DNA from: Pseudomonas nitroreducens TX1
GTDB taxonomy: Bacteria > Pseudomonadota > Gammaproteobacteria > Pseudomonadales > Pseudomonadaceae
NCBI RefSeq assembly: GCF_000313755.1
Contig: NZ_AMZB01000120.1
Span: 1-54,259, forward strand
Length of the DNA stretch: 54,259 nt
Direction: 5' to 3'
Positions 18,073 to 26,640 of the stretch are shown here, in pieces. Within the stretch, counting starts at the first letter, position 1; each line of letters starts with the position of its first letter. The notes beneath the pieces were generated by a model. That model was not told the origin of the DNA, did not search any database, and saw nothing but the letters and a program-made list of their open reading frames with translations. Both the position numbers and the translations under genes were made by a program.

Positions 18073-19071
18073 TCAGGCGCGTTCGCGCATCCCGATCAGC
18101 TTGCGCAGCAGGGGCCGGCCCGCCATCAGGGCGAACACCGGCGCGCCCATCACCAGGTAGAAGTAGTAGGTCACCACGCGCCAGATCAGGATGGCCGCGG
18201 CCGCCGTGGACTTGCCCACCAGCGGGGCGAGCAGCGCGGCGCTGGTCAACTCCGTACCACCAGCGCCCCCGGGCAGCAGCGTCGCCAGGCCCGCCGCCAG
18301 TGACAGCAACTGGATCAGGAAAGCCCAGGCCCAGTGCAGGTCCACGCCCAGTGCTTTCAAGGTGATATAGAGCACCGAGAAGCGCAGGATCCAGTGGCAG
18401 CAGGTAAAGAAGAAGATCAGCAGCAGCCGGCGCTTGGGCTGGAGCAGGCAGCTCACCAGGGTGTCGCGGAAGTGCAGGGCCTTGCGCGCCCAGTGCAGGC
18501 GCGTGCGTGGCTTCATCCCCAGGCGCTTGAACAATCGGCCGTTGGCCTTGATCACCCGGCGCTGGAAGCGCGCCAGCAGCACCACGCCGAAGAAGATTCC
18601 GCCCAGCAGCACGCCGCTGGTGATCAGCGAGGTCTCCAGGTTCGGGCTGACGCTGTGGGACAGCGCCCAGACCAGCACCGCCGCCAGCGCGCAGAGGAAG
18701 AACAGCAGATCGCTCAACTGGTCCACCGCGAAGATCGCGCTGCTGTGTGCCGGGCGCATGCCGTGGCGTGCCAGCAGGGCCATCAGGGTCAGCGGGCCGC
18801 CGGTGCCGCCGGGGGTGGCGTAGAAGGCGAACTCGGAGGCCATGATGATGCCCACCGAGCGCGCCTTGCCGATCTCGCCTGCGCGGCCGTTGAGCAGCAC
18901 CCGCAGCTTCTGAGCATTGATCAGCCAGCACAGGCAGATCATGCCGAACATGATCAGCAACTGGTCGCGGGGAAAGGCGAGGACATGCGCCAGCATTTCG
19001 CGCCCGCCCAGCGCCAGCGGAATCAGCGAGGCGCCTATCAGGCCGAGCAACAGCCACCAGGCACGGCTCAC
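18073..19071 (-). CDS. YbhN/UPF0104-type (lysylphosphatidylglycerol synthase TM region) membrane protein
   Basis: An integral membrane protein of about 332 residues with seven to eight helices. It matches the flippase-like TM part of MprF/AglD proteins: FAFYATPGGTGGPLTL, then LPGGAGGTELTSAALL, the paired glycine-rich motifs of the family. There is no synthase domain. The start is uncertain: I use the GTG at 19071 just before the first helix (SRAWWLLLGLIGASLIPLAL). The frame stays open upstream to 19263 but that part has no family character. Its role may be lipid translocation. Confidence 0.72.
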   Translation of the reverse strand: MSRAWWLLLGLIGASLIPLALGGREMLAHVLAFPRDQLLIMFGMICLCWLINAQKLRVLLNGRAGEIGKARSVGIIMASEFAFYATPGGTGGPLTLMALLARHGMRPAHSSAIFAVDQLSDLLFFLCALAAVLVWALSHSVSPNLETSLITSGVLLGGIFFGVVLLARFQRRVIKANGRLFKRLGMKPRTRLHWARKALHFRDTLVSCLLQPKRRLLLIFFFTCCHWILRFSVLYITLKALGVDLHWAWAFLIQLLSLAAGLATLLPGGAGGTELTSAALLAPLVGKSTAAAAILIWRVVTYYFYLVMGAPVFALMAGRPLLRKLIGMRERA

Positions 19072-19231
19072 GGGCGCACCTGCGAGGGTAAAAACGGAAC
19101 GAGCGAGGCGAAGCGGATGGGCAGAGCCTCCGGTCGGAATCGAACTGTCATGCTGAGTGGACCGTGATCGGCATGTGGCGTTCGCCCAACTTTCCGTGGG
19201 AGAAGCGCCGCCTTGCGGCGGCGCCGCTGCC

Positions 19232-20533
19232 TCACTCGGCGGGCTTCTCGGCGGGCGACTCACCGGCGCCTTGCTCCAGCGCCTTGTTTTCCCAGCCTTC
19301 CTCGCCCGGAAGGATCAGGTTCAGCAGGATGGCGACAATGGCGCACAGGGCGATGCCCTTGAGGCCGAAATCGTCCGGGCCGGTGCCGGTGCCGATCAGC
19401 ACGCCGCCGATGCCGAACACCAGGGTGACCGAGACGATGCACAGGTTGCGCGCCTGGGACAGGTCCACCTTGTGGCGGATCAGGGTGTTCATGCCCACCG
19501 AGGCGATGGTGCCGAACAGCAGGCAGAGGATGCCGCCCATCACCGGTACCGGAATGCTCTGCAGGATGGCGCCGAACTTGCCGATGAAGGCCAGGCCGAT
19601 GGCGAACACCGCCGCCCAGGTCATGATCTTCGGGTTGTAGTTCTTGGTCAGCATCACCGCGCCGGTCACTTCCGCGTAGGTGGTGTTCGGCGGGCCGCCG
19701 AACAGGCCGGCGGCGGAGGTGGCGATGCCGTCGCCCAGCAGGGTGCGGTGCAGGCCCGGGGTCTTCAGGTAGTTCTTGCCGGTCACGCCGCCCACGGCGA
19801 TGACACCGCCGATGTGCTCGATGGCCGGAGCCAGCGCCACCGGGACGATGAACAGGATGGCCTGCCAGTTGAATTCCGGCGCGGTGAACTTCGGCAGCTC
19901 CAGCCAGGGTGCGGCGACGATCTTCGCCACGTCGACCACGCCGTAGGCGAAGGACAGGCCGTAGCCCACCAGCACGCCGGCGATGATCGGCACCAGGCGC
20001 AACATGCCCTTGCCGAACACCGCGACGATCAGGGTGGTCAGCAGGGCCGGCATGGAGATGAACATGGCGGTCTTGTAGGGGATCAGTTCGGTGCCGTCAC
20101 CGGCCTTGCCCATGGCCATGTTGGCGGCGATAGGCGCCATGGCCAGGCCGATGGAGATGATCACCGGGCCGATGACCACCGGCGGCAGCAGGCGGTCGAT
20201 GAAGCCGGTGCCCTTGACCTTCACCGCCAGGCCCAGGAAGGTGTAGACGAAACCCGCGGCCACCACGCCGCCCATGGTCGCGGCCAGGCCGAACTGACCC
20301 TTGGCGAGGATGATCGGGGTGATGAAGGCGAAGCTGGAGGCCAGGAACACGGGCACCTGGCGGCCGGTGACGATCTGGAACATCAGGGTGCCGAAGCCAG
20401 CGGTGAACAGCGCGACGTTCGGGTCCAGGCCGGTGATCAGCGGCATCAGCACCAGCGCGCCGAAGGCCACGAAGAGCATCTGTGCGCCAGAAATGACCTG
20501 GCGCCACAGCGGTTCGTTGAATTCATCGGCCAT
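19232..20533 (-). CDS. uraA: Uracil permease (uracil-xanthine permease family)
   Basis: A 433-residue NCS2 transporter with about 14 membrane segments, importing uracil by proton symport. It begins WRQVISGAQMLFVAFGALVLMPLITGLDPNVALF. The conserved substrate motif region reads APAIEHIGGVIAVG, and the second conserved stretch is GLFGGPPNTTYAEVTGAV. The ATG at 20533 is 3 bases after the stop of upp, so both form an operon that imports uracil and traps it as UMP. Confidence 0.95.
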   Translation of the reverse strand: MADEFNEPLWRQVISGAQMLFVAFGALVLMPLITGLDPNVALFTAGFGTLMFQIVTGRQVPVFLASSFAFITPIILAKGQFGLAATMGGVVAAGFVYTFLGLAVKVKGTGFIDRLLPPVVIGPVIISIGLAMAPIAANMAMGKAGDGTELIPYKTAMFISMPALLTTLIVAVFGKGMLRLVPIIAGVLVGYGLSFAYGVVDVAKIVAAPWLELPKFTAPEFNWQAILFIVPVALAPAIEHIGGVIAVGGVTGKNYLKTPGLHRTLLGDGIATSAAGLFGGPPNTTYAEVTGAVMLTKNYNPKIMTWAAVFAIGLAFIGKFGAILQSIPVPVMGGILCLLFGTIASVGMNTLIRHKVDLSQARNLCIVSVTLVFGIGGVLIGTGTGPDDFGLKGIALCAIVAILLNLILPGEEGWENKALEQGAGESPAEKPAE

Positions 20534-20536
20534 CGA

Positions 20537-21175
20537 TCAGGTTTCCTTCTGCTTGGTGCCGAAGATCTTGTCACCGGCATCGCCCAGGCCCGGCATGATG
20601 TAGCCGTTCTCGTTCAGACACTGGTCGATCGATGCGGTCAGGATGAGCACGTCCGGATGCGCATCGTTGACTGCCTTGATGCCCTCGGGCGCGGCCACCA
20701 GCACCATCGCGCGGATGTCCTTGCTGCCGGCTTTCTTGAGCAGGTTGATGGTGGCGACCATGGAGCCGCCGGTGGCCAGCATCGGGTCGATGATCAGCGA
20801 GCGGCGCTCGGCAATGTCCGGCGCGAGTTTTTCCAGGTAGGTGTGCGCTTCGAGGGTTTCCTCGTTGCGCGCGACCCCGACGGCGCTGACCTTGGCGCCC
20901 GGAATCAGGCTGAGCACGCCGTCGAGCATGCCGATGCCGGCGCGCAGGATCGGTACCACGGTGATCTTCTTGCCGGCGATCTTCTCCACCTGCACGGGGC
21001 CGGCCCAGCCTTCGATCTCGTAGTTCTCCAGCGGCAGGTCCTTGGTCGCCTCGTAGGTGAGCAGGGCGCCTACTTCCTGGGCCAGCTCGCGGAAATTCTT
21101 GGTACTGATATCGTGACGGCGCATCAGTCCGATCTTGTGGCGGATCAGGGGATGGCGGATCTCGAGGACGGGCAT
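20537..21175 (-). CDS. upp: Uracil phosphoribosyltransferase
   Basis: A 212-residue salvage enzyme converting uracil and PRPP to UMP. Family landmarks are [12 protein letters not shown] at the start, [15 protein letters not shown], the PRPP loop [19 protein letters not shown] (about 123-141) and the C-terminal uracil-binding [17 protein letters not shown]. It is the first gene of the upp-uraA operon and is divergent from the Hpt gene across 155 bp. Confidence 0.97.
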   Translation of the reverse strand: MPVLEIRHPLIRHKIGLMRRHDISTKNFRELAQEVGALLTYEATKDLPLENYEIEGWAGPVQVEKIAGKKITVVPILRAGIGMLDGVLSLIPGAKVSAVGVARNEETLEAHTYLEKLAPDIAERRSLIIDPMLATGGSMVATINLLKKAGSKDIRAMVLVAAPEGIKAVNDAHPDVLILTASIDQCLNENGYIMPGLGDAGDKIFGTKQKET

Positions 21176-21330
21176 GGACGGGTTCTCCGGGCGGGGCTGG
21201 CAAAAAAATTGCGGTAGCGTAATGCATCCTAGCTATCTTGGGCCACGATTGTCGGCGACATTCGTCCGCTGACCCTTGCTCCACGGCACGCCGATAGGTA
21301 CCTTTGCGCACTTTTTCACGGGAGAACCCC

Positions 21331-21888
21331 ATGTCCGTCGATCTCGCGCACATCCGCCAAGTCATGGCCGAAGCCGACTGCCTGTACACCAACGCCGAGG
21401 TAGAGGCCGCCATCGCCCGTGTGGCCGAGGCCATCAACGGCTCCCTGGCCGACACCAATCCGGTGGTGTTCTGCGTGATGAACGGCGGCCTGATCTTCTC
21501 CGGCAAGCTGCTGCCCCTGCTGAATTTCCCGCTGGAAGCCTCCTACCTGCATGCGACCCGTTACCGCAACGAGACCACCGGTGGCGAGCTGTTCTGGAAG
21601 GCCAAGCCGGAAATCTCCTTCATCGACCGCGAAGTGCTGATCATCGACGACATCCTCGACGAAGGGCACACCCTCTCGGCGATCATGGATTTCTGCAAGC
21701 ACGCCGGCGCCAAGCGCGTGCACACCGCCGTGCTGATCGACAAAGATCACGACCGCAAGGCCCGTCCGGACCTGAAGGCCGACTACGTGGGCCTGTCCTG
21801 CATCGACCGCTACATCTTCGGTTACGGCATGGACTACAAGGGTTACTGGCGCAACGCTGCCGGCATCTTCGCCGTCAAAGGCCTGTGA
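21331..21888 (+). CDS. hpt: Hypoxanthine-guanine phosphoribosyltransferase
   Basis: A 185-residue purine salvage enzyme. The PRPP-binding loop is REVLIIDDILDEGHTLSAI (about 104-122). The N-terminal hydrophobic strand (VVFCVMNGGLIFSGKLLPLL) contains the pyrophosphate loop, and the aromatic base-binding part is DYVGLSCIDRYIFGYGMDYKGYWRN. GGGAGAA precedes the ATG at 21331. With upp and uraA alongside it forms a local nucleobase salvage group. The downstream cupin gene follows after 2 bases. Confidence 0.93.
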   Translation: MSVDLAHIRQVMAEADCLYTNAEVEAAIARVAEAINGSLADTNPVVFCVMNGGLIFSGKLLPLLNFPLEASYLHATRYRNETTGGELFWKAKPEISFIDREVLIIDDILDEGHTLSAIMDFCKHAGAKRVHTAVLIDKDHDRKARPDLKADYVGLSCIDRYIFGYGMDYKGYWRNAAGIFAVKGL

Positions 21889-21890
21889 CG

Positions 21891-22367
21891 ATGAGCGGGC
21901 CGCGTTTTCTCGACAGCGTGCTGTTCGACGAGGTCGCAGCCCGTGCCGCCGCCAGCCCCCGGCGCCGGCAGAACCACAACTTCCATGAGCAGACCGAGCC
22001 CTGCCATCGCCTGCTCAATGCACTGCAGCCGGACAGCTACATCCCGCCGCACTGCCACCGCCACCCGGACAAGGCCGAAAGCCTGCTGGTGGTGAAGGGC
22101 GCGCTGGGGCTGCTGATCTTCTCCGACAGTGGTGAACTGCTGACCACCCGCGTCCTGCGCGCGGGCGGCGAATGCGTCGGCGCCGACCTGCCGCCCGGCA
22201 CCTTCCACGCCATCGTCGCGCTGGAGCCGGACAGCGTGATGTTCGAGGCCAAGGCTGGCCCCTTCGTGCCGCTGGGCGAGGACGAGCGCGGCCAGTGGGC
22301 GCCGCGCGAGGGCGAGCCGGGCGCTGCCGAGTACCTGGCCTGGATGCGCTCCCACTTCCCCGCCTGA
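21891..22367 (+). CDS. WbuC-type cupin protein
   Basis: A 158-residue single-domain cupin. Metal-binding residues are suggested by PHCHRHPDKAESLLVV and by GTFHAIVALEPDSVMFEAKAGPF later in the barrel. It resembles the WbuC family, whose function is unknown although E. coli WbuC lies in an O-antigen cluster. Here it starts 2 bases after the Hpt gene, so it is translated from the same message. The ATG at 21891 is chosen because the frame upstream merely shadows hpt. Confidence 0.8.
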   Translation: MSGPRFLDSVLFDEVAARAAASPRRRQNHNFHEQTEPCHRLLNALQPDSYIPPHCHRHPDKAESLLVVKGALGLLIFSDSGELLTTRVLRAGGECVGADLPPGTFHAIVALEPDSVMFEAKAGPFVPLGEDERGQWAPREGEPGAAEYLAWMRSHFPA

Positions 22368-22385
22368 ACAGGCTCTTCGGCTTTT

Positions 22386-22470
22386 CGTAGGAGCGAGCTT
22401 GCTCGCGAACATCCCGGCGCCGATGGGAATGTCTGGCGCGAAGCGGTTCGCGAGCACGCTCGCTGTTACA
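22386..22470. repeat. REP palindrome pair (family 1)
   Basis: Inverted arms at 22386-22410 (CGTAGGAGCGAGCTTGCTCG, then CGAAC) and 22446-22470 (GTTCGCGAGCACGCTCGCTG, then TTACA). Each arm is also an internal hairpin. The same unit recurs at 32999-33023 and 37504-37573. This is the common Pseudomonas REP type. Confidence 0.85.
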
Positions 22471-22580
22471 GATCCCTGATGCATCTATCTGAATCGATGT
22501 ATGCATGGGCAAGCGAGCATTTTTTCAAATGCATGCCCCACCTATCCTGCGATCCTCACTGATAGCCGCACGAGGTTCGC

Positions 22581-24005
22581 ATGTCCCGTCTTCTTTATAT
22601 CGATGGCCAATGGCAGGCCGCCGACAGCGGCGCCGTCCTGCGCCCGATCGCTCCCGCCACCCGTGAGGCGCTGCCGGAAGTCGCCTGCGCCGGTGTGTCC
22701 GATGTAGAGCGCGCCGTCGCTGCCGCCAAGCGCGCCTTCGCCGATTGGAAACTGACCAGCGCCGCCCAACGCGCCGGCTACCTGCGCGCCTTCGCCGAGC
22801 AGCTCGATGCTCGCCGTGAAGCGCTGATCACCCTGCAGATGCAGGCCAGCGGCAAGCCGCGCCTGGAAGCCGAGATCGACATCGGCGACGCCATTGCCAC
22901 CTTCGCCTACTACGCCGAACTGGCCGACCAGCTGGACGCCCGGCAGAACGCCGAAGTCGCCCTGCCGGACGCCGGCTACCGTTCGCAGACCCGCTTCGAG
23001 CCCATCGGCGTGGTCGGCCTGATCGTGCCGTGGAACTTCCCGCTGGTGACCAGCGCCTGGAAAGTCGCGCCGGCACTGGCGGCGGGCTGTACCGTGGTGC
23101 TCAAGCCCTCGGAAATCACCCCGCTGATCGAGCTGGTGCTGGGCGAGATCGCCGACGCCATCGGCCTGCCGGCCGGCGTGCTGAACCTGGTGCCGGGCCT
23201 GGCCGATGCCGGTGCTGCCCTGTGCAGCCATCCGGGCATCGCCAAGCTGTCCTTCACCGGCAGCAACGTGGTTGGCCGCAAGGTCATGGAAGCCGCTGCA
23301 GCGCGCACCCTGCCGGTGGGCCTGGAGCTGGGCGGCAAGTCGCCGATCCTGGTATTCGAGGACTGCGACCTGGACGAAGCCGTGCAGTGGATCATCGCCG
23401 GCGTCTACTGGAACGCCGGGCAGATGTGCTCCGCCACCTCGCGCCTGCTGGTGCAGCAATCCATCGCCGAGCCGCTGCTGGCGAAGCTGAAGGAGGCGGT
23501 GGAAGGCCTGCGCGTCGGCGATTCGCTGCTGGGCGAGACCGACATGGGGCCGATGACCAGCGAAGCGCAGTACCGCAAGGTGCTCGACTACTTCGCGGTC
23601 GCCCGCGACGAAGGCCTGGCCTGCCTGACTGGCGGCGAAGCGACCGAGGGCTGGTTCATCCAGCCGACCGTGTACACCGACGTACCGGCGGACAGCCGCC
23701 TGTGGCGCGAGGAAATCTTTGGCCCGGTGCTGTGCGTGCGCACTTTCAGTGATGAAGCCGATGCCCTGCGCCAGGCCAACGACAGCGATTTCGCCCTGGC
23801 CGCCACCGTGTGCAGCGCCGATCTCGAGCGCGCCCAGCGTGTGGCCGAGTGCCTGGAGGCTGGCAACGTCTGGCTGAACTCGCCGCAAGTGGTCTTCCCG
23901 CAGACCTCCTGGGGCGGCGGCAAGCGCAGCGGCATCGGCCGCGAGCTGGGCCCGTGGGGGCTGTCGGCGTTCTTCGACATCAAGCACATCACCGCGCCGC
24001 GCTGA
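22581..24005 (+). CDS. NAD(P)-dependent aldehyde dehydrogenase (betaine/aminoaldehyde type)
   Basis: A 474-residue enzyme of the ALDH superfamily oxidising an aldehyde to the acid. The cofactor site includes VVGLIVPWNFPLV and KPSEITPL; the G-loop is FTGSNVVGRKV. The catalytic Glu249 is in LELGGKSP and the catalytic Cys283 in GQMCSATSR. The GQxCSATSR form is typical of betaine-aldehyde and aminoaldehyde dehydrogenases, but the substrate is not certain. A CGAGG site is at 22571-22575. The 3' end overlaps the convergent LysR gene by 17 bases. Confidence 0.9.
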   Translation: MSRLLYIDGQWQAADSGAVLRPIAPATREALPEVACAGVSDVERAVAAAKRAFADWKLTSAAQRAGYLRAFAEQLDARREALITLQMQASGKPRLEAEIDIGDAIATFAYYAELADQLDARQNAEVALPDAGYRSQTRFEPIGVVGLIVPWNFPLVTSAWKVAPALAAGCTVVLKPSEITPLIELVLGEIADAIGLPAGVLNLVPGLADAGAALCSHPGIAKLSFTGSNVVGRKVMEAAAARTLPVGLELGGKSPILVFEDCDLDEAVQWIIAGVYWNAGQMCSATSRLLVQQSIAEPLLAKLKEAVEGLRVGDSLLGETDMGPMTSEAQYRKVLDYFAVARDEGLACLTGGEATEGWFIQPTVYTDVPADSRLWREEIFGPVLCVRTFSDEADALRQANDSDFALAATVCSADLERAQRVAECLEAGNVWLNSPQVVFPQTSWGGGKRSGIGRELGPWGLSAFFDIKHITAPR

Positions 24006-24906
24006 CCGGTGACACCCCGTGCTCCAGGCGCAGGTCTTCGACCAGCGCCTGGAGCGCTTCGTTGTGCCCCGGCTCGTCGCGCACCACCAGGCTGTGGGTG
24101 ATGCCGTAGCCGAGGCTGTCCGGCAGCAGCGCGCGCATCTCGCCCTGCTGCACCCAGCGTTCGGCGTAATGGGTCGGCAGGTAGCCCAGGTGGGTTCCGG
24201 CGCGCACCGCATGGAGCACGGCTTCCATGTGCTGGGCGAAGGCCGTGCTGCGTTGCGGGTCGGCCGGCAACTGCACGTCGGCGATCGCATAGCCATGCTG
24301 GATCCAGTCGCAGCTTTCCAGCTCTCCCGCGTCCTTCACTGGCTTGTCGAACAACGGATGCTCGCGCCCGCAGAACACCGCTACCCGCTCGTGGTACAGC
24401 GGCTCGTAGCGCAGGTTCGGCAGGCGCCGGCTGAAGCAGGCAATGGCCAGGTGCAGGCGGCAGCTGAGTACCAGGCGTTCCAGTTCGCTGGAGGATTCGA
24501 TGAGGAAATGCAGACGCACGTCCTGGTCGCGGCGGTTGAAGCGCGCCAGGGTCTGGTGGATGCGTGCGTCGGGGAGGGTGGCGATATTGTCGGCCAGGCC
24601 CAGGTGCAGTTCGCCGACCAGTCGCCCGGCGAGGGATTGCACCTGGTCGCGGAAGTCGCCCAGCGCGGCGAACAGGTTCTGCGCGTAGTCCAGCACCCGC
24701 TCGCCTTTCTCGGTCAGTCGAAAGCCGCTCTTGCCGCGTTCGCACAGGCGATAGCCCAGGCGCGTCTCCAGGCTGGCGATGTGCGTGCTGATGGTCGACT
24801 GGCCCATGCCCAGTTCGCCCTGTGCGGCGGAGAATCCCCCGCAGCGCACCACGCAGGCGAAGATGCGCAGCAGGCGCAGGTCGAGGTCGGAGACGTTGTG
24901 CAGCAT
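23989..24906 (-). CDS. LysR-family transcriptional regulator
   Basis: A 305-residue regulator with the N-terminal winged helix-turn-helix (LRLLRIFACVVRCGGFSAAQGELGMGQSTISTHIASLETRLG, about 10-52) and a C-terminal effector domain (ELHLGLADNIATLPDARI; LVVRDEPGHNEALQALV). The shared 3' end with the aldehyde dehydrogenase gene suggests a functional pairing but does not prove that it regulates it. Its upstream gap (24907-25048) also holds the start of an unrelated exported protein. Confidence 0.9.
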   Translation of the reverse strand: MLHNVSDLDLRLLRIFACVVRCGGFSAAQGELGMGQSTISTHIASLETRLGYRLCERGKSGFRLTEKGERVLDYAQNLFAALGDFRDQVQSLAGRLVGELHLGLADNIATLPDARIHQTLARFNRRDQDVRLHFLIESSSELERLVLSCRLHLAIACFSRRLPNLRYEPLYHERVAVFCGREHPLFDKPVKDAGELESCDWIQHGYAIADVQLPADPQRSTAFAQHMEAVLHAVRAGTHLGYLPTHYAERWVQQGEMRALLPDSLGYGITHSLVVRDEPGHNEALQALVEDLRLEHGVSPVSAAR

Positions 24907-25048
24907 GGCGGCTTTCGATTCGTGAATGGCGATGTATTGGGGGTGTTGCTTTGAAGGCTATCAATGTATCGCCCAGCTTGCCATGAGCGCCTGTCGTGGC
25001 GCTTCGGGTGCGTGCTAGAGTGCCCGGCCCTGTCCCGCGGAGGTGATG

Positions 25049-25543
25049 ATGTCCGTTCGCATACCCGGCGCCTTGCTGGCGCTGTTGTTCTGCCTTCCGC
25101 TCGGTGTTGCTGCAGAGGCTGGTGCCGCACCGATGCACAGCCAGTTCCTGCCGCCGGACGACGCCGGCCTGCGCCAGGGCGAGCCAGAGCAGCAGCAACT
25201 GCTGCAGGTCACCGAATACAGTGTGGTGCTGGGGAACCAGCGCCAATCCAACCAGCAGCCCATTCCGATCACTACGCCCGCGCTGCTGCGCCTCAAGGGC
25301 AAGCCGCTGAACAAGGGGGCGCAGATCAGCCAGGTGGTGATCAGCTTCGACGGTGAGGGCAAGAGCCTGAAGAAGCCGGTCTACGACGAGAAGACCCGCG
25401 TGCTCAGCCTGTACTACCCGCAGGCGGCTTATCCACCGTTGCTCGACCTGTTGCGCAACGGCACCGTCTACGTGCAGTTCCTCACCTACGGCAACGGCCA
25501 TATCTGGGCCGACCTGCACACCGGCGCGGTGCGTGCGCGTTGA
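25049..25543 (+). CDS. Conserved exported protein of unknown function
   Basis: A 164-residue protein with a signal peptide (about 1-22, ALLALLFCLPLGVAAEA). The mature part has a Gln-rich segment (EPEQQQLLQVTEYS) and beta-rich repeats ending NGTVYVQFLTYGNGHIWADLHTG. No catalytic motif is recognised. Three starts overlap (GTG 25043, ATG 25046, ATG 25049); the last is 5 bases after CGGAGG and was chosen. It is likely periplasmic. Confidence 0.7.
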   Translation: MSVRIPGALLALLFCLPLGVAAEAGAAPMHSQFLPPDDAGLRQGEPEQQQLLQVTEYSVVLGNQRQSNQQPIPITTPALLRLKGKPLNKGAQISQVVISFDGEGKSLKKPVYDEKTRVLSLYYPQAAYPPLLDLLRNGTVYVQFLTYGNGHIWADLHTGAVRAR

Positions 25544-25641
25544 GCCGCGCCCGGCGCGGGGGTAAACTGCCCGACCCGTGGTGCCCGGCCTGAGCCGCTG
25601 CCGGCCGCGATTCCCGAGACAGCCGTAGAGAGAAGCGAGCG

Positions 25642-25929
25642 ATGCGTAAAGACAAGAAGCAGGTGATTGGCGAAGAGATCAACGACGACGCCATCAAGCT
25701 GTTCCTCGACGTGGAACCGGCCGACGACACCCCGGCGTCCCTGCACAAGCTGGTCAAGGCCTACCGCGGCCTGCGCATCGACGACTTCGAGCGCTTCGTC
25801 GGTTTCTTTGTCGAAGCCGGCTACGACCTGTCCGCCAAGGATGCCCAGGGCCAGGATTTCATCGCCCTGATCCAGGATCAGCGCCAGGCCGAGCCCTACA
25901 TCGAAGTGATCAAGGCAGCCCGCGGCTGA
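25642..25929 (+). CDS. PA4642-family small conserved protein
   Basis: A 95-residue acidic soluble protein without membrane segment: KKQVIGEEINDDAIKLFLDVEPAD, then LHKLVKAYRGLRIDDFERFVGFFVEAGYDL and a C-terminal QAEPYIEVIKAARG. From memory it belongs to the family named after PAO1 PA4642, which is widespread in Pseudomonas and of unknown function. It has its own terminator at 25949. Confidence 0.8.
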   Translation: MRKDKKQVIGEEINDDAIKLFLDVEPADDTPASLHKLVKAYRGLRIDDFERFVGFFVEAGYDLSAKDAQGQDFIALIQDQRQAEPYIEVIKAARG

Positions 25930-25948
25930 TCGCATCAATGCGCTGAAG

Positions 25949-25971
25949 AGCCCGCCTTGTGCGGGCTTTTT
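25949..25971 (+). terminator. Terminator of the PA4642-family gene
   Basis: Stem AGCCCGC / GCGGGCT (25949-25955 and 25961-25967) followed by TTTTT. Confidence 0.9.
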
Positions 25972-26000
25972 CGTTTCTGCTGAGTGGCTGGCTCCAGTCC

Positions 26001-26095
26001 CGTAGGAGCGGACCTTGTCCGCGAATTGGTCCGATTCACGCCGGGTCGTTCAGGGCGCACCGGTCGGGATTTCGCGGACAAGGTCCGCTCCTACG
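26001..26095. repeat. REP-like long inverted repeat (family 2)
   Basis: Perfect 25-bp arms at 26001-26025 (CGTAGGAGCGGACCTTGTCC, then GCGAA) and 26071-26095 are separated by 45 bases. Each arm carries the internal palindrome GCGGAC-CTT-GTCCGC. The sequence differs from the family-1 REP of this window inside the same TAGGAGC frame. Confidence 0.88.
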
Positions 26096-26175
26096 GTCCG
26101 CGCTTCGCGCCCCTATCCCTGATTCCCCGCCTAGACTTCTCCTCACAACGATAACGACAAGGCGAGGACGAAGCC

Positions 26176-26577
26176 GTGCACGTACAGCCCTATCTGTTTT
26201 TCCATGGTCGCGCCGATGAGGCCATTGCCTTCTACCAACACGCGGTGGGGGCTCAGCTGGGCGCGCTGATGCGCTTTGAGGAAGCGCCGGGCCCCGCACC
26301 GGTACCCGATGGCTGGCTGGACAAGGTGATGCACGCCAGCCTGCAGATCGGCGAGACGGAAATCTTCCTGTCCGATGGCCGCGGCGAGCATAACGCCGCT
26401 TTCAATGGTTTCTCTCTGCACCTGACGTTGCGCAGCGTGGTGGCGGCGGAGCAGGCGTTTGCCGCATTGGCGGAGGAGGGACGGGTGGATATGCCGCTGG
26501 AAAAGACCTTCTGGGCGCAGCGCTTCGGCATGCTCACCGACCGCTTCGGCGTTGGCTGGATGGTCAGCTGTCACTGA
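26176..26577 (+). CDS. VOC/PhnB-like glyoxalase-fold protein
   Basis: A 133-residue protein of the YjdN/PhnB branch of the VOC superfamily: PYLFFHGRADEAIAFYQHAVGAQLGALMRF, then HASLQIGETEIFLSDG and EKTFWAQRFGMLTDRFGVGWMVS. The FWAQRFGMLTDRFG end is diagnostic of this group. Its substrate is unknown. It uses a GTG start at 26176 with GCGAGGA 8 bases upstream. It converges with mqo on a bidirectional terminator. Confidence 0.85.
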   Translation: MHVQPYLFFHGRADEAIAFYQHAVGAQLGALMRFEEAPGPAPVPDGWLDKVMHASLQIGETEIFLSDGRGEHNAAFNGFSLHLTLRSVVAAEQAFAALAEEGRVDMPLEKTFWAQRFGMLTDRFGVGWMVSCH

Positions 26578-26598
26578 GCCGCGCCGAACGCGGAAACG

Positions 26599-26626
26599 AA
26601 AAAGCCCGCCGGATGGCGGGCCTTTT
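26599..26626. terminator. Bidirectional terminator between the VOC gene and mqo
   Basis: Stem GCCCGCC / GGCGGGC (26604-26610 and 26615-26621) with AAAAA on the left and TTTT on the right. Confidence 0.9.
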
Positions 26627-26640
26627 CATGGGTGCAGCAC

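Noticed and set aside
19157..21217. 686-codon open frame antisense to uraA-upp
   Set aside because: Composition is dominated by His/Asp/Gly/Gln runs typical of reversed coding DNA; uraA and upp on the other strand are unmistakable.
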